A stretch of DNA of 5,293 nucleotides from Oligoflexia bacterium (lineage in GTDB: Bacteria; Myxococcota_A; UBA796; UBA2385), in assembly GCA_013152105.1 (NCBI GenBank), contig JAADHA010000568.1, forward strand, positions 1 through 5,293, in the 5' to 3' direction. Below, piece after piece: positions 1 through 5,113 of this stretch; position 1 is the first letter of the stretch, and the number at the start of each line of letters is the position of its first letter. Under the pieces are notes generated by a model. It was not told the DNA's origin and did not search any database. It saw nothing but the letters and a program-made list of their open reading frames with translations. A program made the position numbers and the translations under genes.

Positions 1-2
1 GG

Positions 3-471
3 TTCTTCGCGTCCGACCCCTTCGCCACTGTCTGCCTGCCGGCCCTGTGCACCGACCTCCGGCAGGCGACCTGGGTGCACTTCCTGGTCTGCTATTTCAA
101 CGACGACGAGTATCGGCTCCTGTCACCCGGGAGAGTCCGCTGTCTGGCCCACCCAGAGTCCCGAGGGCTCATCACCCTAGCCTGTGCCTATGGGGCCAGC
201 GGCCTTCGAAAGACGTGGAAGACCGCTGGTGAACTACGTGGCAAGCTGCGCTGCTTCCTGCCGATGAAGAAGGTAGGGTCCCGCAGACGCCAAGTTCCTC
301 TACAGCAAGATGGCCGTGCAGGGAAAGGCCTCCAGCCCTTCCCCGACATCCGACAACCCGGTCATCGACGCGCTGAACCAGATCGAGCGCTGTTCTCACC
401 TGGAGTCTTGCACCGATCTGGGGGCTGAGAGTGCCGAGGTCGAGTTCGACTCCTGGCTGCGCTCCCAGTGA
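3..471 (+). pseudogene. Unrecognised gene, 5'-truncated by window edge and frameshifted
   Basis: Two adjacent open stretches look like one gene split by a frameshift. The first is read from position 3 and includes residues such as FLVCYFNDDEYRLL and LITLACAYGASGLRKTW. The second is open only after a TAG at 274-276 and runs from about 277 (GPADAKFLYSKMAVQGK...) to a TGA at 469-471. Removing one G from the GGG run at 276-278 joins them seamlessly (…LPMKKV-GPADAKFLYSK…), giving about 155 residues with a Cys- and acid-rich C-terminus (IERCSHLESC…WLRSQ). Past the shift, the first frame turns into an Arg/Pro/Gln-rich sequence that does not look like a protein. The N-terminus lies outside the window. 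I recognise no family and assign no function. Third-position GC is less biased than in the kinase gene at 2000-4639, which fits decay or foreign origin. A sequencing error in the G run or a programmed frameshift cannot be excluded. Confidence 0.5.
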
Positions 472-729
472 CGGCACTAGACAGGGCTCAAAGTTTGGAT
501 GGAGAGCAGGTTCTTCTCTGGCCCTGAGGACAGCCCCATGCCCCGCAAGAAACGCAGCTTCAGCCCAGAGTTCAGAGGCCTGGTGGCCCTGAATGCCTTC
601 AAGAAGCAGCACACCCTCGCCCAACTCGCTGCCAAGCATAATGCCCACCCCAATCAGATCACGTGGAAGCGCGAGGCCCGACAGGCCCTCCCAGAGGTCT
701 TCGGTACCCTCAAGGCCAAGGACAACTTG
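472..729 (+). mobile_element. IS3-family insertion sequence remnant (left part only)
   Basis: The OrfA 5' half plus the 66 nt between the upstream stop codon (471) and ATG 538 probably represent the left end of an IS3-type element. Such elements normally carry a terminal inverted repeat 40-100 nt before orfA. I could not identify a matching right end or a target-site duplication anywhere in the window, so both boundaries are approximate and the left end is a guess. The right boundary is set where OrfA similarity stops and the inverted repeat at 730-750 begins. Confidence 0.4.
525..530 (+). promoter_or_regulatory. Ribosome binding site of the OrfA fragment
   Basis: TGAGGA lies 7 nt before the ATG at 538. 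This favours ATG 538 (MPRKKRSFSPEF…, the usual start of IS3-type OrfA proteins) over the in-frame upstream ATG at 499, which would add 13 atypical residues. Confidence 0.5.
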
Positions 730-876
730 TCGCGGGCGTCCCGCCCGCGAACTCTTGGATCTGGAACCACGCTCAGCGAGCGCAGCGAGTCCCCAAGAAT
801 CCGACGCTCAGAACGTACCTTCGCCCACACCAACTGTCGCAGGCGAGACGCCCTCGCTCCCAGCCACAAGGCATGA
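538..876 (+). pseudogene. Truncated IS3-family OrfA transposase (helix-turn-helix subunit)
   Basis: In intact IS3 elements OrfA is the DNA-binding part of the OrfAB transposase and recognises the terminal repeats. Residues 1-61 follow the classic pattern: a basic start MPRKKRSFSPEF, then the helix-turn-helix TLAQLAAKHNAHPNQI (residues 26-41), then a W-K-R segment and ALPEVFG (residues 50-56). Family members usually read I-T/S-Q-W-K here. This copy has IT-W-K, so one codon (Gln) appears to be missing at about position 661. After residue 61-63 (about position 725) the similarity ends. The frame stays open to the TGA at 874-876 but reads as Arg/Ser-rich noise. The leucine-zipper region, the A-rich frameshift site and all of OrfB (DDE catalytic domain) are absent, so the element cannot move on its own. 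The family call is from memory of the pattern, not a search. It is confident for the first 61 residues only. Confidence 0.72.
730..750. repeat. Perfect 9-bp inverted repeat with 3-nt loop at the end of the IS remnant
   Basis: Arms TCGCGGGCG (730-738) and CGCCCGCGA (742-750) are perfectly complementary around the loop TCC. The repeat begins a few bases after the last residue that resembles OrfA, so it marks the breakpoint of the element. No T-run follows (ACTCTTGG), so a simple intrinsic terminator is unlikely. A smaller hairpin, CGCTC-AGC-GAGCG, lies at 770-782. Confidence 0.6.
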
Positions 877-1076
877 AGCACCCCCGTGGGCCGCACCATA
901 CTTGTGAGCCCCGCACCGCGCCGCACGGGGCCGGGCCGGGCCGACAGCTACACTCTGGCGATCTGTGAGGTCAAGGTGAACACAGCACCGGACTTGACGC
1001 GAGGCCCCAGACAGAGCAATGGAGCATGCACTACGCTCCTGCGAATCCCAACGCCAGGATCGCCAGTGCCAACCCG

Positions 1077-1110
1077 GGCGAAATACCCCGGCAAAGTACC
1101 CAGGCAATGG
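1077..1110 (+). repeat. 13-nt tandem direct repeat upstream of the exported-protein gene
   Basis: GGCGAAATACCCC (1077-1089) is followed directly by GGCAAAGTACCCA (1090-1102), matching at 10 of 13 positions, and then by a partial third unit GGCAATGG (1103-1110). It lies 63-96 nt before the ATG at 1173. A regulator-binding direct repeat is possible, but so is chance; no function can be assigned. Confidence 0.35.
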
Positions 1111-1160
1111 CGCCTACCGCTCCACGCACCCTTCATCGACCCGATCTCCCCCACATCCCC

Positions 1161-1165
1161 AAGGA
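1161..1165 (+). promoter_or_regulatory. Ribosome binding site fixing the start at 1173
   Basis: AAGGA is placed 7 nt before ATG 1173. The longer in-frame start at 1026 has no comparable site, and the residues it adds would bury the signal peptide. Confidence 0.6.
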
Positions 1166-1172
1166 CACGTCC

Positions 1173-1838
1173 ATGCGCACCCTTCGTTCCCTCGCCGCCC
1201 TGCTGATCGTCGGTTCCCTCACCTTCACCGTAGGCAGCACCGACGCCCTCGCCAAGAAGAAGAAGACCGCCACCGCGGACATGGTCAACATCGAGCTGAC
1301 CAACATCGCGGAAGCCGACTCCAAGGTCTTCCAGCCCGCGATGGACCTCCACAATTCGCTCAACGACATCGAGACCACCCTGGCCCAGGGCAACACCGCC
1401 TTGGACAGCGCCCTCGGCATCGCGGAAGGCACGCCCTTCGCCGACGCCATGGCCGACCTGAAGACCCAGGCCGGTAGCGCGCTCAAGGTCGAGATGGACG
1501 GAATGACCCCCAAGGTCAGCTTGGACACCAGCGTCTCGGTGCCCGAAAACGTCCAGAACGCGGTGACCTCCTTGCAGGGCTTCATGGACGCCCACATCGC
1601 GGCCCTCGACAAGACCAAGGACCTGCCCGCCCAAGCCCAAGCCCTGGTCACCGCCGCTGCAAGCCTCGACCCATCGGCCCTGGCCCAACAGGCGGGTGCC
1701 AACGTGCTGGAAGCGGCCAAGATCTTGAAGACCCTGACCAGCAACCTCAGCGCCATCAAGACCACGCCCGAGCGCGTCACCAACGTCATCGGCAAGCTCA
1801 CCGCGGACCTGGATGCGGTCAAGGGCCTGGCAAACTGA
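1173..1838 (+). CDS. Exported helix-rich protein of unknown function
   Basis: The 221-residue product begins with a clear Sec signal peptide: basic start MRTLRSL, hydrophobic core about residues 7-20, and a signal peptidase I site after ALA at 25-27. The mature protein (about 194 residues) starts with four lysines and should be periplasmic or secreted. It has no lipobox, no later membrane segment and no Cys, Trp or Tyr. It is rich in Ala, Leu, Asp and Lys with hydrophobic residues at helical spacing, suggesting an all-alpha or coiled-coil fold. Two segments resemble each other: VPENVQNAVTSL (from residue 123) and TPERVTNVIGKL (from residue 198). They share P, E, V, N and L, and then D-A at 139-140 and 214-215, which hints at a repeated helical unit. 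Start 1173 is chosen for its AAGGA site and signal peptide. No family recognised. The sensor kinase begins 161 nt downstream on the same strand, so a ligand or accessory role for that sensor is conceivable but unproven. A strong stem-loop follows the stop codon. Confidence 0.85.
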   Translation: MRTLRSLAALLIVGSLTFTVGSTDALAKKKKTATADMVNIELTNIAEADSKVFQPAMDLHNSLNDIETTLAQGNTALDSALGIAEGTPFADAMADLKTQAGSALKVEMDGMTPKVSLDTSVSVPENVQNAVTSLQGFMDAHIAALDKTKDLPAQAQALVTAAASLDPSALAQQAGANVLEAAKILKTLTSNLSAIKTTPERVTNVIGKLTADLDAVKGLAN

Positions 1839-1854
1839 GACCGCCGGAAGAAGC

Positions 1855-1872
1855 CAGCGTCAGGACACGCTG
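1855..1872. repeat. Small stem-loop just after the exported-protein gene
   Basis: CAGCGT (1855-1860) and ACGCTG (1867-1872) form a perfect 6-bp stem around the loop CAGGAC, 16 nt after the TGA at 1836-1838. No T-run follows. It may add to 3'-end structure ahead of the larger hairpin at 1888-1925. Confidence 0.35.
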
Positions 1873-1887
1873 AACACTCGGAACACA

Positions 1888-1925
1888 GCGCCGGGTCGTG
1901 GGTTCTATCGCCCACGTCCCGGCGC
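1888..1925 (+). terminator. Strong 15-bp stem-loop without a T-run between exported protein and kinase
   Basis: The left arm 1888-1902 (GCGCCGGGTCGTGGG) pairs with the right arm 1911-1925 (CCCACGTCCCGGCGC) at 14 of 15 positions around the 8-nt loop TTCTATCG; the one mismatch is T-T. It starts 49 nt after the stop of the upstream gene and ends 74 nt before the kinase ATG. Its stability and position fit a transcription terminator or an mRNA 3'-end stabiliser for the upstream gene. The usual T-tract is missing (ATGCGCCATGATG follows), so true intrinsic termination is uncertain; Rho-assisted ending or attenuation of the kinase gene are alternatives. Confidence 0.55.
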
Positions 1926-1932
1926 ATGCGCC
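1921..1932. repeat. Perfect 12-bp palindrome overlapping the hairpin's right arm
   Basis: GGCGCATGCGCC reads identically on both strands. Its first five bases belong to the right arm of the 1888-1925 stem-loop, so in RNA the two structures compete; in DNA the palindrome could bind a dimeric regulator. It lies 68 nt upstream of the kinase ATG. Confidence 0.45.
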
Positions 1933-1999
1933 ATGATGTTCGCGCCGGCCATCCGGCGCCTGGGCCACTGTCGGTCCTGACCTCCTCCCAGCGGATGCC

Positions 2000-4639
2000 A
2001 TGGCGCTGTCCCACGCCCCGCCAAGCGCCAACTTCTCCCAGCGCGACGCAACCGGGGTGCGGGGCCTCGCCGTCACCGCCCTCACCTGTCTCGCGATCCT
2101 GCTGGCGCTGGTTCTCGGTGGCATGGGGGGGCCCTCCCACACGACATCGCTCGCCGGGACCTGGCAGCGCCTGGGCCGCGACGGCAAGTACACCCCTATC
2201 TCCCTGCCCTTTCGGGCCAAGCGCCTGGGTCTGCCCGTCGACCAGCCGATCCGGCTGACGCGCACGGTCACCGTGCCCACAACCCAGACCTCGCCTGCCC
2301 TCCTCATCGAGGGCATCCAGCACCAGATCCAGGTCACCTGGGACGGGACCGTGATCGCGACCACAGGCGACCTGCCCGGCCCCGCCCGGGTACCCCTCGC
2401 CTCGCGGCTCCGCGTCTCCATCCCCAGGGCGCTGGACGCTCCGGGCGCACACCAGCTTGATCTCACCGTCCTGGGCGACCACGGCAGCGCTGGCATCTGG
2501 GGACCGGTGCGAATGGGCGAAGGCACCGACCTGGAGCGCTACGCGACCCGCCGCAGCTCGGAACAAATCGCGCTCTCGGCAGCGCTCTGCATGGCCGCCC
2601 TGCTGGGACTGGTGATCTCGGCCATGCGCCCCAACCGGCGGGAATTCCTGTGGTACGGACTGTTCTGTGCCTCGGCCTGTGCCACGGTTTTCACCACCGA
2701 GGACGCATTCTGGCTGGTGTCGAGTCGCGTCGACCTGCGCCTGCGCTTTCACGCCGCCAGCTATGCCTTGATGCCAGGGACCGGGCTGCTCTTCGTTGAC
2801 TACCTGGTCTCACCACACCGCCGCAAGTGGTCGGCCCTCGTGGTAAACGCCGGGGTGGGAATGGCGCTCTTCTCGCTGTTTTGGCACGACACAGCGGTGC
2901 TGCCGGTCGTCGGGCTGGTCGCGGACATCGCGGCCAGCGCGGCGGTCATCTTCGGTCTCGCCATCGTGCTGCGGACCCGCCTGGCCGGCCACCAGGACAT
3001 CTCGCCGCTGGTGCTCGCCACCAGCTTCCTGGTCATCGGGGGCGCGGCACAGCGCGTGGCAACCGAGCTGGGCTTCTTCGATCTGTCCGTCTTGCTGCCA
3101 ACCTTCATGCTCTTCCTCGGAACGACGGCCGCCGGCCTGGTCCTGGGTCGATCCGACCTGGCGGACCGCTACCGACAATTGGCCGCCAACGCCCAGGACG
3201 CCATCCTGATCATCCACCCCGACGGTCGGATCGAGGAGGGCAACGCCGGTGCGCGTCGACTCCTGGGCCGGGACCCGGTCGGCCTGGATTCGGACAGCAT
3301 GGTGCAGACGATCTCCCAAGAGGCGCTGGCCAGGCACCTGCATGACCGCAGCGCGACGGTGCGCCGTGCTGAGCTACACCTGCGCTCGCCCACCGTCAGG
3401 TCGACCACGGTTGAGAGCGTCGCAACAGACCTGCCCAGGGGCCGAATCATGCTGGTAATGCGGGACATCACCGCTCGACGCAAGGCCGAAGAGGGCATGC
3501 TCACCGCGGCGCGCATGGAGACCGTCGGCATCATCGCCGGCGGCATCGCTCACGACTTCAACAACGCGATGACCGCGCTGATGGCTCACATCGGGCTGCT
3601 GGCCATGAAGCTGCCGCATGACAAGGATCGCGACCGGCTCCAGCGCATGGAGTCAGTCATCCGCCGGGCCGCACAGATGACCCGTCGCCTGCTCACGCTG
3701 GCCAGGGGTGGGGACAAGGTCCGCGCCGAGATCGACCTGGCGGCGCCCGCCCACGGAGCGGCCGAGCTGACCCGCTCGATGCTGCCCAGCACCGTCACCA
3801 TCAAGGAACGCATCGAACCCGACCTGCCACAGGTGCTGGGGTCCGCCGACGACCTCGAACAGGCCGTCCTCAACCTGCTCCTCAACGCGCGCGATGTGCT
3901 GGCAGAGGACGGCGGCACCATCCGCCTGCGACTCCGACGACACCGCGAGGAAGGCCTGCCCGCGGGCGTGCGGCTCGATGTCGAGGATGACGGCCCCGGT
4001 GTCCCCGAGGCGATCATTGACAGTATCTGGGAGCCCTTCTTCACCACAAAGGGCGAGGGTCGAGGAACCGGGCTGGGACTGTGTGTGGTCGCTCGGGTCG
4101 TCCGTGAGCACGGTGGACAGGTTCGACTGTCCTACGTCCACCCCGCAGCCGCTGACGGGCGGCGCGGGTGTCGCTTCACCATCCTGCTGCCCACCATCGA
4201 AGAGGCCAAGACGCAAGTCGTAGACGCTGGCAGGCACGACCAGACCGTGCTGGTGGTCGACGACGAAGAGGACATTCGAGAGATGGTGCGAGCAGAGCTG
4301 CTCTTCCGCGGCTACCGCGTGTGGGTCGCCAACAGCGCCGACCAGGCGCTAGTCGTGCTGGGTCAGCAAGAGACCCCTCCCGACGTCCTGGTCACCGATG
4401 TCGTCATGCCCGGCCGCGACGGGATCTCCCTGGCCAATGAGCTCTGCGAGCGCTTGCCACAGCTACGGGTCCTGGTGATGAGCGGCTTCATCCCCGAACG
4501 CGCCGCGGCGCTGGCCCCAGATTGGCAATTCCTGTCCAAGCCCTTCAGCGTCGAGCAGCTCGCGACATCCTTGCGTCGGGCGATCCTCACCGAACCGACC
4601 GCCCTGGGCGACATCGACCCTCCCACCGAAGCTCTCTGA
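2000..4639 (+). CDS. Hybrid sensor histidine kinase with 7TM sensor, PAS, HisKA, HATPase_c and receiver
   Basis: The 879-residue inner-membrane kinase autophosphorylates a His and passes the phosphate to its own receiver. In order: membrane segment about 22-42; beta-rich extracytoplasmic domain about 50-180, resembling the jelly-roll/galactose-binding-like modules that precede 7TMR-DISM domains; seven hydrophobic helices (about 188-209, 213-231, 250-270, 277-295, 299-325, 335-352, 362-384); PAS about 388-492; HisKA with GGIAHDFNN, phospho-acceptor H518; HATPase_c with N-box N625/N629, DDGPG at 663-667, WEPFFTTK at 677-684, GRGTGLGL at 687-694. The receiver spans about 748-862, with D754/D755, phospho-acceptor D800, S828 and K847 all present. 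Every catalytic motif is intact. There is no HPt or DNA-binding domain, so the downstream effector is unlinked. ATG 2000 is the first start after the in-frame TGA at 1934-1936; its ribosome site is weak. The 7TMR-DISM call is by topology and pattern, not by search. Confidence 0.96.
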   Translation: MALSHAPPSANFSQRDATGVRGLAVTALTCLAILLALVLGGMGGPSHTTSLAGTWQRLGRDGKYTPISLPFRAKRLGLPVDQPIRLTRTVTVPTTQTSPALLIEGIQHQIQVTWDGTVIATTGDLPGPARVPLASRLRVSIPRALDAPGAHQLDLTVLGDHGSAGIWGPVRMGEGTDLERYATRRSSEQIALSAALCMAALLGLVISAMRPNRREFLWYGLFCASACATVFTTEDAFWLVSSRVDLRLRFHAASYALMPGTGLLFVDYLVSPHRRKWSALVVNAGVGMALFSLFWHDTAVLPVVGLVADIAASAAVIFGLAIVLRTRLAGHQDISPLVLATSFLVIGGAAQRVATELGFFDLSVLLPTFMLFLGTTAAGLVLGRSDLADRYRQLAANAQDAILIIHPDGRIEEGNAGARRLLGRDPVGLDSDSMVQTISQEALARHLHDRSATVRRAELHLRSPTVRSTTVESVATDLPRGRIMLVMRDITARRKAEEGMLTAARMETVGIIAGGIAHDFNNAMTALMAHIGLLAMKLPHDKDRDRLQRMESVIRRAAQMTRRLLTLARGGDKVRAEIDLAAPAHGAAELTRSMLPSTVTIKERIEPDLPQVLGSADDLEQAVLNLLLNARDVLAEDGGTIRLRLRRHREEGLPAGVRLDVEDDGPGVPEAIIDSIWEPFFTTKGEGRGTGLGLCVVARVVREHGGQVRLSYVHPAAADGRRGCRFTILLPTIEEAKTQVVDAGRHDQTVLVVDDEEDIREMVRAELLFRGYRVWVANSADQALVVLGQQETPPDVLVTDVVMPGRDGISLANELCERLPQLRVLVMSGFIPERAAALAPDWQFLSKPFSVEQLATSLRRAILTEPTALGDIDPPTEAL

Positions 4640-4644
4640 ACAGT

Positions 4645-4929
4645 CTATCCCCTGGGCGCCACCGCAGGTACCCTCCGCCACACACCATGGGCGTGAACAG
4701 ACACCAGGTGGTCGTCTTCCAGCAGGTAGCCGGTCAGGCGCCCGCCATACACACAACCGGTGTCCAGGCCCAGCGAGTGGGGCCGCCGATCGACCAGGCC
4801 ACGGACGGCATCGTGTCCATAGAGCACCAGGGGTGGTCCCGACCAGAGTTCCCACCAGAAAGGGTTGCCGAGATCGCGGTCGTCCGGGAAGCGTCGCATG
4901 GCCAGGGCGTGGGCACTCGGACGGCAGCC
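4645..4929 (-). pseudogene. C-terminal remnant of a calcineurin-like metallophosphoesterase (ApaH/PrpE type)
   Basis: The frame is open from just inside a TGA at 4930-4932 down to a TAG at 4645-4647. It holds the conserved C-terminal third of a PPP-type phosphoesterase: RRFPDDRD, NPFWWELW, the metal-binding YGHD motif, then GLDTGCVYGGRLTGY and a short beta tail (HLVSVHA). Such enzymes hydrolyse phosphoprotein or dinucleoside tetraphosphate substrates using two metal ions. They need the N-terminal GDxHG, GDxxDRG and GNHD/E motifs, and none of these occurs in any frame through 5293. The only standard start codon is the ATG at 4899, giving 84 residues against the roughly 220-250 usual for the family, so it cannot be catalytic. 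Third-position GC stays high here but drops beyond about 4933, suggesting a fusion to unrelated DNA there. The stop lies 5 nt from the kinase stop codon in convergent orientation. A very short independent protein is possible but unlikely. Confidence 0.72.
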
Positions 4930-4932
4930 TCA

Positions 4933-5047
4933 GTCCGAGGGCGTCATCGCCGTCGTCCCTTCGGCGACGATCGCCAGCCCGGATGGACCGCGGGTGCTGA
5001 TCGTGCGCCTCTGATGTCGAAACTCCAGAACCGCCGCGCCCCCCAAT
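4933..5047. other. Unassigned stretch between phosphoesterase remnant and MopE-like gene
   Basis: No gene is supported here. The minus-strand frame of the phosphoesterase remnant reopens beyond its TGA and stays open to about 5202, but it lacks phosphoesterase motifs, loses the codon bias and runs into the plus-strand lipoprotein gene. A 6-bp stem, TCGCCG (4947-4952) / CGGCGA (4962-4967), is the only local structure I see. Confidence 0.45.
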
Positions 5048-5076
5048 TTGACAGCCTCGCACGCTCGCCCCAAGAT
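5048..5076 (+). promoter_or_regulatory. Candidate sigma70-type promoter of the MopE-like lipoprotein
   Basis: A perfect -35 hexamer TTGACA (5048-5053) is followed after 17 nt by CAAGAT (5071-5076), which keeps the important A at position 2 and AT at positions 5-6 of the -10 consensus. The predicted transcript start is near 5083, leaving an untranslated leader of about 30 nt before ATG 5114. Confidence 0.45.
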
Positions 5077-5104
5077 CCTCTCGTCCATCCATCGATCGCC
5101 CCCC

Positions 5105-5108
5105 GGAG
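5105..5108 (+). promoter_or_regulatory. Ribosome binding site of the MopE-like lipoprotein
   Basis: GGAG ends 5 nt before ATG 5114 and settles the start. The alternative in-frame TTG at 5048 lies inside the promoter -35 box and would add 22 residues ahead of the signal peptide. Confidence 0.6.
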
Positions 5109-5113
5109 ACATC

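Larger units (their letters stand above)
877..1172. other. Intergenic region without a credible gene
   Basis: All frames through this stretch read as Pro/Arg/Ser-rich noise. The frame of the downstream gene is open back to an ATG at 1026, but those 49 extra residues (Pro/Ala/Ser-rich) precede a textbook signal peptide and are best left out. Visible structure consists of a GC-rich pair GCCCCG (908-913) / CGGGGC (926-931) with a 12-nt loop, a GGGCC-type run at 929-942, a TTGACG hexamer at 994-999 without a convincing -10 partner, and a 13-nt tandem repeat at 1077-1102. The promoter of the gene at 1173 should be here, but I cannot place it. Confidence 0.6.

Noticed and set aside
172..648. 158-residue minus-strand open frame across the first two genes
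   Set aside because: It runs antisense to both the frameshifted gene and the IS3 OrfA fragment and reads as Gly/Leu/Arg/His-rich low-complexity sequence with no recognisable motif; it is a shadow of GC-rich coding DNA.
777..791. 15-nt match on the minus strand (GACTCGCTGCGCTCG) to the sequence beside the ColE1/pUC origin
   Set aside because: The flanking bases on both sides differ from the vector sequence, so neither vector contamination nor a plasmid origin is supported; the motif is a simple repeat of GCGAG-type units and can arise by chance.
994..1022. TTGACG as a -35 box for the exported-protein gene
   Set aside because: The best hexamers at 15-18 nt spacing (AGCAAT, CAATGG, AATGGA) match the -10 consensus poorly, and the start codon is about 150 nt away; not enough to annotate a promoter.
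1026..1172. 49-residue N-terminal extension of the exported protein from ATG 1026
   Set aside because: The extension is Pro/Ala/Ser-rich, has no ribosome site, and would place a clear signal peptide in the middle of the protein.
1133..2752. 539-residue minus-strand open frame
   Set aside because: It is antisense to the exported-protein gene and to the first part of the kinase gene, crosses their intergenic hairpin, and changes composition where the plus-strand genes change; a GC-driven shadow.
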